This document shows, piece after piece, positions 16,902-24,754 of a DNA stretch of 64,000 bases (position 1 is its first letter; each line of letters opens with the position of its first letter). This stretch comes from Nibribacter ruber. GTDB lineage: Bacteria > Bacteroidota > Bacteroidia > Cytophagales > Hymenobacteraceae. The position numbers were made by a program, and so were the translations under genes. The notes under the pieces are model-generated. The model was given only the letters and a program-made list of their open reading frames with translations, was not told the DNA's origin and ran no database searches. The DNA lies in NCBI RefSeq assembly GCF_009913235.1, contig NZ_CP047897.1, forward strand, positions 1,631,501 to 1,695,500, written 5' to 3'.

Positions 16902-18143
16902 TTAAGAGATAGGCTCAATTTCAAATCCTACTGCTGCAAGTGCCTCCCAGAACCGCGGGTAGGACTTCTTCACGACGGACGGTTCTTCTATTTCTATCTG
17001 CTGGCGCAGGGCAAGCGGCGCAAAGGCCATGGCCATGCGGTGATCTTCATAGGTATGGATGCTTGGGTCGTTTTTAGCCTCTTTTCCAGAAAACACCGTA
17101 AAAACGCCCTCTTCAGTTTCTTGCAAAGTGGCTCCAACATTGGGAAGTTCCTGCTGTAAGGCTAATACGCGGTCGGTTTCTTTTATTCTAAGGCTTTCCA
17201 GTCCGGTCATCTCCACTTCTACCTGCAACCCGGCAGCCAGGGCGGCCACTGTCTGGGCCAGGTCTGGACAGGCCGAAAAATCAATTCGTTCTAAGGGTTC
17301 CTGGAGTTCTTGCTTGGTGAGCCGTACGCCCTCTGCCACAAACTGCGTGTGCACGCCAAAAGGCGCCATCAAACGGGGCAGCACGCTATCGCCTTGCAGG
17401 GAATCTGCACGCAAGGCGGGCAACAGGAGGTCTGCCTCTTTTGCCAAAGCCACCGCGCTGTACCAGTAACTGGCCGCCGACCAATCTGACTCTACCGTGT
17501 ACACTTTGGGTTCATACTGATGCGCGGGAACGGTAATGGTATTGCCTTCAAAGCTTGCCTGCACGCCAAAATGCGCCATCTGCGCCAGCGTCATCCTGAT
17601 GTAAGGCTCTGACCCAATCTTACCCTCCAAAGTCAATTTCAAGCCTACAGGCAACAAAGGCGCTATCATGAGCAACGCCGAAATGTACTGGCTGCTGATG
17701 TCAGCTCGAACGGTTAGTTGATTGGAACCCGCGTATTCAAACCCTTTTATTTGCAATGGTGGAAATCCCTCCTGCCCCAGATACTCAATCTGCGCACCTA
17801 ATTTTCTTAAGGCGTCCACCAACACGCCAATGGGCCGCTGGCACATGCGGGCAGTGCCGGTGAGTGTCACCTTCTGGTTCTTGATGGCATAATACGCGGT
17901 GAGAAAACGCATGACGGTACCGGCATCTTCGGCGCTCACCTCAGCCCCGGCGGGGGTAGAAAGCAGGCGGTTCAGCAACTGGGTGTCATTGGCGTCTGAC
18001 AGGTTATGGATGGGAAACTCCTGGCCAGACAGCGCCCTAAGGATGAGGGCACGGTTGGCTTCGCTTTTAGAGGCCGGCAGGGACACGGTGCCGGTCAATA
18101 CCTGAGTGGCATGAGACACGCGTACGGAAGAAGTAGTAATCAT
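16902..18143 (-). CDS. aroA: 3-phosphoshikimate 1-carboxyvinyltransferase (EPSP synthase)
   Basis: 413 residues. Joins shikimate-3-phosphate and phosphoenolpyruvate in chorismate synthesis. Signatures: LPASKSEANRALILRAL at the N-terminus (catalytic Lys and phosphate site), DAGTVMRFLTAYYA, and TYEDHRMAMAFAPLAL near the C-terminus. The start overlaps the aroB stop by 4 nt, so translation is coupled. Residues 347-358 (VFTVFSGKEAKN) are coded by a copy of the 38-bp palindrome just before the TYEDHR motif. The frame stays open and no length increase is obvious against what I recall of relatives. Activity is likely intact. Confidence 0.94.
   Translation of the reverse strand: MITTSSVRVSHATQVLTGTVSLPASKSEANRALILRALSGQEFPIHNLSDANDTQLLNRLLSTPAGAEVSAEDAGTVMRFLTAYYAIKNQKVTLTGTARMCQRPIGVLVDALRKLGAQIEYLGQEGFPPLQIKGFEYAGSNQLTVRADISSQYISALLMIAPLLPVGLKLTLEGKIGSEPYIRMTLAQMAHFGVQASFEGNTITVPAHQYEPKVYTVESDWSAASYWYSAVALAKEADLLLPALRADSLQGDSVLPRLMAPFGVHTQFVAEGVRLTKQELQEPLERIDFSACPDLAQTVAALAAGLQVEVEMTGLESLRIKETDRVLALQQELPNVGATLQETEEGVFTVFSGKEAKNDPSIHTYEDHRMAMAFAPLALRQQIEIEEPSVVKKSYPRFWEALAAVGFEIEPIS
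17069..17106. repeat. 38-bp palindromic repeat inside aroA, copy 11
   Basis: CGTTTTTAGCCTC, centre TTTTCCAGAAAA, right arm CACCGTAAAAACG: about 33 of 38 positions match the family. It lies wholly within the aroA reading frame, coding residues 347-358. Confidence 0.85.
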
Positions 18144-19180
18144 AAAAGTTGATAGTAGCGCAAGGCGCTTTGCACCTCTTGCAGGGTAATGGGTTGGTCA
18201 TACACGGCCATTCCTATCCTCTCTAATAAGGTACAGTTGATGGTAGCGCCGCTGTTCTTTTTGTCATGCAGGCATAGCTGACTGATAGCCGCCAGACCAC
18301 TTTCCTGCAGGGGTACTTTTTCATAAATGGAATGGAGGAACGTTTCTATCTGGTCCAGCTCTTCGGGGGATAAAAGGCCTTTCTGCACAGACAGCCACGC
18401 CTCGCAGAGCATGCCCACCGCAATGGCCTCGCCGTGCAACAGCATCTGACCCGGCTTTTCCAGAAAATAGCTTTCCACGGCATGCCCAATGGTGTGCCCG
18501 AAGTTGAGGACCTTGCGCAGGTCATTCTCCAGGGGGTCTGCCGTTACAATTCTGGACTTTATCTTGATGGAATGCTCAATCAGGGGAGTCCAGTCTTCGG
18601 TGAACAGGCCAATGTAGCGCTGGGCTTTGAACATTTCTGCGTCTGCAATGAGCCAGTGCTTGATGATTTCGGCGTAGCCTGACTTAATCTGACGAAGGTC
18701 CAGGGTATGAAGGAAGTCTGGGTTCACCAGCACTGCCACCGGTTCTCTGAACACGCCCAGATGGTTTTTGAAGCCCATGAAATCAATGCCCGTCTTGCCG
18801 CCCACGCTGGCGTCTACCTGGGCCAGCAAGGTGGTGGGCACGTTCACAAACCGTATGCCGCGCTTGTACAAACTGGCGCAGAAACCGCCCAGATCTGTCA
18901 GGACGCCGCCACCCAGATTCACCACTAGGGACCAGCGGTCCAGGTGCAGGTTGGTGAGCTCCCGCCAGACGTGTTCACAGGTAGCCAAGGTTTTGTTTTC
19001 TTCGCCGCTGGGAATCTGCACCACGTGGTGGCTCTCTGGCAAATGGGACTTCAATAAGGGATAACAATGGACAAATGTGTTCTCATCTACCAACACCACC
19101 ACCGTCTTATAGGCTTTGTTGGCCAGTAAGGACTGCGCCTGGGTCAGGGCATCTTTCCCTATGAATATTTCTTCTGTCAC
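18140..19180 (-). CDS. aroB: 3-dehydroquinate synthase
   Basis: 346 residues. Converts DAHP to 3-dehydroquinate, using NAD+ and a divalent metal. Seen: the nucleotide-binding stretch VNLGGGVLTDLGGFCASLY, AQVDASVGGKTGIDF, and the metal-site histidines in LNFGHTIGHAVES and LLHGEAIAVGM. The length is usual. It sits between the DAHP synthase gene (67 nt gap holding a 38-bp palindrome) and aroA (4-nt overlap), a compact shikimate operon. Confidence 0.95.
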   Translation of the reverse strand: MTEEIFIGKDALTQAQSLLANKAYKTVVVLVDENTFVHCYPLLKSHLPESHHVVQIPSGEENKTLATCEHVWRELTNLHLDRWSLVVNLGGGVLTDLGGFCASLYKRGIRFVNVPTTLLAQVDASVGGKTGIDFMGFKNHLGVFREPVAVLVNPDFLHTLDLRQIKSGYAEIIKHWLIADAEMFKAQRYIGLFTEDWTPLIEHSIKIKSRIVTADPLENDLRKVLNFGHTIGHAVESYFLEKPGQMLLHGEAIAVGMLCEAWLSVQKGLLSPEELDQIETFLHSIYEKVPLQESGLAAISQLCLHDKKNSGATINCTLLERIGMAVYDQPITLQEVQSALRYYQLL

Positions 19181-19197
19181 GGTAAATACGGTTAGGT

Positions 19198-19235
19198 CGT
19201 TTTTGGCCTGTTTTCCAGAAATCTGGCCAAAAACG
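19198..19235. repeat. 38-bp palindromic repeat, copy 12 (inside the shikimate operon)
   Basis: CGTTTTTGGCCTG, centre TTTTCCAGAAAT, right arm CTGGCCAAAAACG. It fills most of the 67-nt gap between the DAHP synthase gene and aroB. Confidence 0.9.
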
Positions 19236-19247
19236 ACACTCTCTAAC

Positions 19248-20342
19248 TTATGCGTCTTTCTTCACTACTTCGGTTTGAATTCTGATGGACTCCACGTGAA
19301 TGAGCTGGTAGAGTTCCTGAATGAATTCTGGGGTGAGGTTCATCTGGGCGGCCCATTGCGGGCGCGTCTGGAAGATCTCGTTCCATCGTTCCAGCTGTAG
19401 CACAGCCACGTTGTTTTCCTTTTTGTCTTTGCCTATCTCTTCCACCACGCGCATGCGTCGGGCCAGGGCCTCTATGATCTCACGGTCAGCGCGGTCAATT
19501 TTCTTACGCAATTCTTCTGCCCGGCTCACAAAGGCTTGGTCTGGCATGCTGCGCACCTGCAGCTTGGTCAATATCTCACCTAACACCGCTGGTGTGATCT
19601 GCTGGTCTGCGTCTGAGAGCGCCGCCTTGGGGTTGGGGTGCGTCTCTATCATGACACCGTCAAAGTCCAGATCCAGCGCTTTCTGTGACAGCGGATAAAT
19701 CAGTTCGGGCTTGCCCCCTATGTGGCTGGGGTCTACAATAATGGGTAGATTGGGGTACTGCGCCTTTAACTGCACCGGCAGCTGCCACAATGGAAGGTTG
19801 CGGTACTGGCTGGGCTCATAACTAGAGAAGCCCCGGTGAATGGCGGCCACGTCTGTTAGGCCCACGGCCCACAGGCGTTCTATGGCGCCGGCCCATAAGG
19901 CCAGGTCTGGGTTCACGGGGTTCTTGACCATGATTGGCACATTAGTGCCGCGTAAAACCTCGGCTAATTCTTGTACCGCAAACGGGTTCACGCTGGTGCG
20001 CGCGCCAATCCAGAGTACGTCTATGTGGTGCTTGAGCGCGAATTCTATGTGCTGGGGCTTGGCTACCTCTGTGGCTACGGGCAGGCCAAACTCATGCCTA
20101 ACCTCCTGCAGCCAGGCCATTCCCTCCAGGCCCACGCCTTCAAAGGTGCCGGGCTTGGAGCGGGGTTTCCAGACGCCCGCCCTGAATATGTCTACCTGTA
20201 ATTCCTTTAGTTGGCGGGCGGTGTCCAGCACCTGCTCGCGGCTCTCAGCACTGCAAGGCCCGGCAATGGCCAGCGGTTTGCGGCGCAGTTTGCCCAACTG
20301 GTGGAAATAATTGTCTTGCTTTCTACTCTCCATGTCTGCCAA
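19248..20342 (-). CDS. Bifunctional DAHP synthase / chorismate mutase
   Basis: 364 residues. The N-terminal two-thirds is a KDO8P-synthase-like DAHP synthase (AIAGPCSAESREQ, GVWKPRSKPGTFEG, IVDPSHIGGK). The C-terminal part, about residue 270 on (ELRKKIDRADREIIEALARR), is an AroQ-type chorismate mutase. The fusion condenses PEP with erythrose-4-phosphate and also turns chorismate into prephenate; in such fusions the mutase domain often mediates feedback inhibition. It is first in the operon with aroB and aroA, linking entry to the pathway with its middle steps. Confidence 0.93.
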   Translation of the reverse strand: MADMESRKQDNYFHQLGKLRRKPLAIAGPCSAESREQVLDTARQLKELQVDIFRAGVWKPRSKPGTFEGVGLEGMAWLQEVRHEFGLPVATEVAKPQHIEFALKHHIDVLWIGARTSVNPFAVQELAEVLRGTNVPIMVKNPVNPDLALWAGAIERLWAVGLTDVAAIHRGFSSYEPSQYRNLPLWQLPVQLKAQYPNLPIIVDPSHIGGKPELIYPLSQKALDLDFDGVMIETHPNPKAALSDADQQITPAVLGEILTKLQVRSMPDQAFVSRAEELRKKIDRADREIIEALARRMRVVEEIGKDKKENNVAVLQLERWNEIFQTRPQWAAQMNLTPEFIQELYQLIHVESIRIQTEVVKKDA

Positions 20343-20407
20343 TCGTTCATCTGGGGTACGTCTGTCTATTTACGTAAAACATTCCTGCCCAGAGAGCGGT
20401 TTTTGGT

Positions 20408-20415
20408 TATCTTTG
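20408..20415 (+). promoter_or_regulatory. Putative -7 element of the proline dehydrogenase gene
   Basis: TATCTTTG matches TAnnTTTG and lies 25 nt before the ATG at 20441. Confidence 0.5.
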
Positions 20416-20440
20416 CAGGGTCTAAATTAGCACTTATTAA

Positions 20441-21625
20441 ATGAATCCTGACCCTAAAGTTTCATTTGACAATACGGCCATCGCCTTCGCGGACCAATCT
20501 GACGCCCAGCTTTACAAGACCTACCTCTTGTTTGCGGCCATGAACAACAACCTATTGGTAAAAACAGGCGGTACCCTCATGCGCAAGGCCCTGGAATGGA
20601 AGCTGCCCGTGAAAACCCTGGTCAAGAAAACCATCTTTGAACAGTTCTGCGGCGGTGAAACCATTGAAGAATGCACACCCACCATTGAGCGCCTGGGCAG
20701 GTCTCACATCGGCACCATTCTGGACTATTCTGTGGAGGGCGAAGGCTCTGAGCAAAGCTTTGACCACACCGCGCAGGAAATCATTGCCACCATTGAGCGG
20801 GCACACAACTCTACCCACATTCCTTTCTCGGTTTTCAAGGTGACGGGCGTGGCAGACAGTGCGCTTTTGACCAAGGTGCAGGACAAGCAGGCGCTTACTG
20901 CCCAGGAGCAAACCGCCTATGACAAGGCCAGGGCCCGCGTACAAGCCATCTGCCAGCGGGCATTTGACCGCGGCGTGCGCATTTTCATTGACGCAGAGGA
21001 AAGCTGGTTCCAGGAGACCATTGACCAACTCACCTATGAGATGATGGCCCTCTACAACAAGGAGCGCGCCATTGTCTACAACACTTACCAACTCTACCGC
21101 CATGACCGCCTGGATGCCATCAAGCGGGATTATGAGAATGCCTTGCGTAACGGTTATTACCTGGGTGGCAAGTTGGTGCGCGGCGCCTACATGGAGAAAG
21201 AAGCCAGAACTGCTCAGCAAAAAGGCTACGCCAACCCCATCAACCCCAGCAAGCAGGCCACGGATGATTTGTACAACGCCGCTTTAACTTTCTGCGTGGA
21301 GCACGCTGACCGTATTGCCATCTGCGCCGGTACCCACAATGAAGACAGCTGCTACGTGCTTATGGACTTGATGGCCCAGCACGGCATTGAACCCAAAGAC
21401 GAGCGTTTCTTCTTTGCGCAGCTCCTGGGCATGAGCGACAACCTGTCCTACAACCTGGCGCACGCCGGCTACAACGTGGCCAAGTACGTGCCGTACGGTC
21501 CGGTAGAAGCCGTCATGCCCTACCTCTTGCGCCGCGCAGATGAGAACACTGCCATTGCCGGTCAAAGCAGCCGCGAGTTCAACCTGATTAGTAAGGAAAG
21601 AGCCCGCCGCAAGCAGCGGAGTTAA
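20441..21625 (+). CDS. Proline dehydrogenase
   Basis: 394 residues of a stand-alone PRODH flavoenzyme, oxidising proline to pyrroline-5-carboxylate and passing electrons to the quinone pool. Seen are IFIDAEESW, TYQLYRHDRLD, GGKLVRGAYMEKE and, near the C-terminus, PYLLRRADENT, which are the FAD- and proline-binding stretches of the barrel. There is no P5C dehydrogenase domain, so a separate enzyme must follow. Members in Bacteroidota carry an N-terminal helical extension like the first 90 residues here. Monocistronic. Confidence 0.92.
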   Translation: MNPDPKVSFDNTAIAFADQSDAQLYKTYLLFAAMNNNLLVKTGGTLMRKALEWKLPVKTLVKKTIFEQFCGGETIEECTPTIERLGRSHIGTILDYSVEGEGSEQSFDHTAQEIIATIERAHNSTHIPFSVFKVTGVADSALLTKVQDKQALTAQEQTAYDKARARVQAICQRAFDRGVRIFIDAEESWFQETIDQLTYEMMALYNKERAIVYNTYQLYRHDRLDAIKRDYENALRNGYYLGGKLVRGAYMEKEARTAQQKGYANPINPSKQATDDLYNAALTFCVEHADRIAICAGTHNEDSCYVLMDLMAQHGIEPKDERFFFAQLLGMSDNLSYNLAHAGYNVAKYVPYGPVEAVMPYLLRRADENTAIAGQSSREFNLISKERARRKQRS

Positions 21626-21639
21626 ATACAGCAACGCCT

Positions 21640-21677
21640 CGTTTTTGGCCAGTTTTCTGGAAAACAGCCCAAAAACG
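21640..21677. repeat. 38-bp palindromic repeat, copy 13 (symmetry extended to 52 nt)
   Basis: CGTTTTTGGCCAG, centre TTTTCTGGAAAA, right arm CAGCCCAAAAACG. The flanks AACGCCT/AGGCGTT continue the symmetry over 21633-21684 and a TTTT run follows, so it may itself terminate the gene. It starts 15 nt after the stop. Confidence 0.92.
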
Positions 21678-21713
21678 AGGCGTTCTTTTGCCCAAACATT
21701 TTGACACAGGCAC

Positions 21714-21755
21714 AAAAAAAAACGTCTCCCATGCCAGGCACAGGAGACGTTTTTT
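21714..21755. terminator. Bidirectional terminator
   Basis: AAAAAACGTCTCC pairs with GGAGACGTTTTTT around a 13-nt loop, between convergent proline dehydrogenase and the small lipoprotein gene. Confidence 0.88.
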
Positions 21756-21782
21756 AACTGCGTACCAGAGGCACGCGGTTAA

Positions 21783-22010
21783 TTACTGAGCAGTAGTACC
21801 AGTAGTAGTGGTAGTAGCAGTAGTGTCAGTAGTAGTTGTAGTTACTGTAGTGTCAGCAGTAGCGTCAGTTGCAGCAGCATCAGTTGCAGTTGCATCAGTA
21901 GCTTCAGTTGTAGTCTCAGTAGTGGTTTCAGTAGTTTCAGCAGTTTTAGTTTCGCAAGAAGCGAATACGAACATACCAGCAACTAGAGCAAGAGAAAATA
22001 CCTTTTTCAT
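21783..22010 (-). CDS. Small Thr/Ala-rich lipoprotein
   Basis: 75 residues. The signal MKKVFSLALVAGMFVFASC ends in a lipobox Cys. The remainder is almost only Thr, Ala, Asp and Glu (TETTTETTTEATDATATDAA type) with no folded domain expected. The DNA is correspondingly repetitive (GTAGTA/CAGTAG words), so the length may vary between strains. Acidic and Thr-rich surface lipoproteins of this kind are common in Bacteroidota; the role is unknown. Its own terminator lies downstream. Confidence 0.8.
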   Translation of the reverse strand: MKKVFSLALVAGMFVFASCETKTAETTETTTETTTEATDATATDAAATDATADTTVTTTTTDTTATTTTTGTTAQ

Positions 22011-22152
22011 TTTAATGTGTTTTAAGGGTTTTAGCTTTAATTTTCACCCTTCATACCACTACCCCCCGGGAGGTAACCCACCGTTTGAGAAAATTTTTTA
22101 TTTTTTTTCTGATGGGTTACTAATTCCCTGAACCTGTATTAATTGACATAGC

Positions 22153-22731
22153 ATGAGTAGCAAGGCGCTAGTGGCCGATGCCGACATTATAGAAGGAATC
22201 AGGAGAGAAGACGAATCGGCTCTTTCACAACTGTACAAGATGCACTTCCCCATGGTGCTGCATTTTGTATACAACAACAACGGTTCTGAAGATGACGCCA
22301 AGGATATTTACCAGGAAGCCGTCATTGTCTTCTATGAGAAAATCAAAAGCGGCCAACTGGAACTTAACTGCCAGATTAAGACGTACTTGTATTCCATATG
22401 CAGGCGTTTATGGTTGAAGCGTCTCTCCAGAAGCAGCAGGTTTAGCAATGGTCTTATTGAAGACACAGAGGCGGAACTGGCCCAGGTAGACGAAGACGCC
22501 GGCCAGGCAGAAGAGAACGAACTCAAGTTTGCCGCCATGGCCACCGCTCTGGAGCAACTGGGAGAACCTTGCAAAACGCTGCTGGAAGATTTTTACATAC
22601 AGGGCATGGGCATGCCGGAGATCACGGAGAAGTTTGGGTACACCAACGCAGACTCTGCCAAGAACCAGAAATACAAATGCCTCATGCGCCTGAAGAAACT
22701 CTTCTTCACAGATTACCAGATGCCTATGTGA
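22153..22731 (+). CDS. ECF-type RNA polymerase sigma factor
   Basis: 192 residues. Sigma region 2 is seen at DAKDIYQEAVIVFYEKIKSG, with core-binding Asp/Glu positions, followed by KTYLYSICRRLWLKRL. Region 4 lies near the C-terminus (LGEPCKTLLEDFYIQGMGMP then ITEKFGYTNADSAKNQKYKC), with a helix-turn-helix. A Bacteroidota group similar to this replaces the typical ECF linker by an acidic segment (EDTEAELAQVDEDAGQAEEN). The membrane-anchored protease fusion starts 49 nt downstream on the same strand and is the probable regulator. No target promoter can be read from this window. Confidence 0.9.
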   Translation: MSSKALVADADIIEGIRREDESALSQLYKMHFPMVLHFVYNNNGSEDDAKDIYQEAVIVFYEKIKSGQLELNCQIKTYLYSICRRLWLKRLSRSSRFSNGLIEDTEAELAQVDEDAGQAEENELKFAAMATALEQLGEPCKTLLEDFYIQGMGMPEITEKFGYTNADSAKNQKYKCLMRLKKLFFTDYQMPM

Positions 22732-22780
22732 CCTCTGGCCAAGATCAGACAACAGGCACCCGCACTAAGGGTGAAGCAAT

Positions 22781-23902
22781 ATGAGTGAACGCGATTTATA
22801 CGAATTGATTGAACGGTACCACCAACACCAAGTCACCTCTGCCGAGCGGGCCCAGTTGGAGGAACGCATTGCCTCTGATCCGGCCTTCGCGAAGCGGGTG
22901 CAGGATTTTAAACTATTGACGGCCTCGTTGCAGTCACATGGCAAGCAGCGGGTGCTGCGCCAGCGCTTAAACGGGCTGCACCAGGAGTGGAAGGCAGAAA
23001 ATCCTGGCCAAACCAAGCCAGCGGCTGCCACTACGGCCCCTGTTCGCAAAACCCCAGCCATCCGTCTTTTCTTAAAACAATATTCGGCCACCATGATGGT
23101 GGCGGCCACGGTGGCCATCGTCACGGTATTTAGTAGCCTGATGGGCATGGAGCTGTGGCGCTCTGCCAACCAACAGCAAACCGCGCGCTACGTAGAGTTA
23201 CGCCGTGAGGTAGACGCTCTTAAACGCAAGCAGAACGCCTTGTTGCAGGATGCCACCACCACGCCAAGAGCCTCTGTCAACCCGGGCCAGTTCACTGGTT
23301 CAGGTTTCGCCTTGACGGCAGACGGGTATTTTGTCACCAGCTACCATGTCATAGAAGGCGCAGACTCGCTCATGATTGAAAACAAAGCCGGCGACCGTTA
23401 TAAAGTAGCAGAAGTGTATTCAGACCAGGTGCGCGACCTGGCCCTGTTGCAGGTTACAGACACGGCATTCCATGGCTTCGGGAAGTTGCCTTATTCGTTT
23501 AAGTCTAAAGAAAGCGACTTAGGCGAGCGCGTGTTTACCTTAGGTTATCCAAGAGAAGACCTGGTGTTTGGGGACGGTACGCTTAGCTCTAAATCTGGCG
23601 TATACGGTGATACTTCTTCTTATCAGATTTCCATTCCTTTAAACCCTGGCAACAGCGGCGGCCCATTGTTGGATGACAAAGGAAACATGATTGGCGTGAT
23701 TTCTGGCAAAATGCTGGGCGTAGACGGGGCGGCCTTCGCCGTGAAGTCTGCCTACTTGTTAACCTTGCTGGACCAGTTGCCGGCCAGCAGATTGCCACAG
23801 CCCGTGAACCTGCCTAAGACCAATAGCCTTTCCGGCACCTCCAGACCTCAGCAGTTGAAAAAATTGCAGGACTTTGTGTACATGGTCAAAGTTTACAATT
23901 AA
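22781..23902 (+). CDS. Membrane-anchored trypsin-like serine protease with N-terminal anti-sigma-like domain
   Basis: 373 residues. Residues 1-70 (LYELIERYHQHQVTSAERAQ, then LEERIASDPAFAKRV) resemble the helical N-terminus of anti-sigma factors, without a zinc-binding HxxxCxxC. A membrane span follows at about 98-120 (MMVAATVAIVTVFSSLMG), then a short coiled coil and an S1C/DegP-like protease domain with the triad His in SYHVIEG, Asp in VRDLALLQV and Ser in NPGNSGGPL. No PDZ domain is visible. Topology would place the anti-sigma part in the cytoplasm and the protease outside. It directly follows a sigma factor gene, so a role in releasing that sigma is inferred. Confidence 0.85.
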   Translation: MSERDLYELIERYHQHQVTSAERAQLEERIASDPAFAKRVQDFKLLTASLQSHGKQRVLRQRLNGLHQEWKAENPGQTKPAAATTAPVRKTPAIRLFLKQYSATMMVAATVAIVTVFSSLMGMELWRSANQQQTARYVELRREVDALKRKQNALLQDATTTPRASVNPGQFTGSGFALTADGYFVTSYHVIEGADSLMIENKAGDRYKVAEVYSDQVRDLALLQVTDTAFHGFGKLPYSFKSKESDLGERVFTLGYPREDLVFGDGTLSSKSGVYGDTSSYQISIPLNPGNSGGPLLDDKGNMIGVISGKMLGVDGAAFAVKSAYLLTLLDQLPASRLPQPVNLPKTNSLSGTSRPQQLKKLQDFVYMVKVYN

Positions 23903-23917
23903 ACCCTTTGTTCTATC

Positions 23918-23955
23918 CGTTTTTCGGGAGTTTTCCCGGAAACTCTGTTAAAACG
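23918..23955. repeat. 38-bp palindromic repeat, copy 14 (diverged)
   Basis: CGTTTTTCGGGAG, centre TTTTCCCGGAAA, right arm CTCTGTTAAAACG. Its last bases (AAAACG) form the start of the next terminator stem. It begins 15 nt after the protease stop. Confidence 0.8.
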
Positions 23956-23982
23956 CCTGCGGCCCTCCCGCAGGCGTTTTTT
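23950..23982 (+). terminator. Terminator of the sigma/protease operon, fused to a palindrome
   Basis: AAAACGCCTGCGG pairs with CCGCAGGCGTTTT, then further T. Its left arm overlaps the right end of palindrome copy 14. Confidence 0.85.
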
Positions 23983-24126
23983 CATTTTAGCCAGAATTGT
24001 TGCTCCCCGTTAGTGTAACTTATACTGATAGCCTGCGTTTATCAACTCACTAGAAACAATTGGCCGGTCAACGGCCGGCTAATTTTAATTACCATGTTAC
24101 ACTTACTAAATATAAAACAACGAGCT

Positions 24127-24669
24127 ATGGAAAATCACACTGGAAACACCAGCAGCAACCGTATGATGACGGGTATGTTCAGAGACAGAGAGAGTGCAGA
24201 GCGTGCGTACAATGCCTTACACAGCCGCGGTTACTCTAAAGACGATGTAAACGTAATTATGAGCGATGACGCCCGCAAGCGTCACTTCTCAGATAGCCAT
24301 AACAATGACACAGACCTAGGCGACAAAGCGCTTGAAGGCGCTGGCGCTGGTTCTGCCATTGGTGGTACTTTAGGAGCCATTGTGGGCGCTATTGCCGCCA
24401 TTGGTACTTCTGTAGCCCTGCCAGGTTTAGGTCTGGTAATTGCTGGTCCGTTGGCCGCTGGTTTAGCGGGTGCTGGTGCCGGTGGGTTGACAGGTGGTTT
24501 GCTGGGAGCCTTAGTGGGTTCTGGTATTCCTGAAGACCGCGCCAAAGTATATGAGTCTGGCGTAAAAGAAGGCAACATTGTGATGGGGGTAACTCCACGC
24601 TCTGCCGAAGACGCTGACTACTTTGAGAACGAGTGGCGCACCAACCGTGGTGAGCACATCTACAGATAG
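24127..24669 (+). CDS. Stress-type protein with N-terminal YflT-like domain and Gly-rich membrane-like core
   Basis: 180 residues from the ATG at 24127. Another ATG 11 codons upstream is possible. The N-terminus (GMFRDRESAERAYNALHSRG, then YSKDDVNVIM) resembles the general stress protein 17M/YflT domain. The middle (residues about 75-140) is a very Gly/Ala-rich hydrophobic stretch, and the C-terminal part has VYESGVKEGNIVMGVTPRS, as in proteins called signal transduction-like or DUF1269-like. The family is linked to stress in other bacteria; no direct function is known. It is monocistronic and ends in a strong bidirectional terminator. Confidence 0.7.
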   Translation: MENHTGNTSSNRMMTGMFRDRESAERAYNALHSRGYSKDDVNVIMSDDARKRHFSDSHNNDTDLGDKALEGAGAGSAIGGTLGAIVGAIAAIGTSVALPGLGLVIAGPLAAGLAGAGAGGLTGGLLGALVGSGIPEDRAKVYESGVKEGNIVMGVTPRSAEDADYFENEWRTNRGEHIYR

Positions 24670-24689
24670 TAGACGTCCTCCCTTCTATT

Positions 24690-24735
24690 AAAAAGAAATC
24701 CCCGGCACCTCTTTTGGTGCCGGGGATTTCTTTTT
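24690..24735. terminator. Strong bidirectional terminator
   Basis: AAAGAAATCCCCGGCACC pairs with GGTGCCGGGGATTTCTTT over 18 bp with a CTCTTTT loop, between convergent genes. Confidence 0.92.
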
Positions 24736-24754
24736 AAAGATGATTTACTAAGTC

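Noticed and set aside
18443-18480. A further palindrome copy inside aroB
   Set aside because: Only the central 15-17 nt (CTTTTCCAGAAAATAG) match; both arms are unrelated, so it is likely chance.
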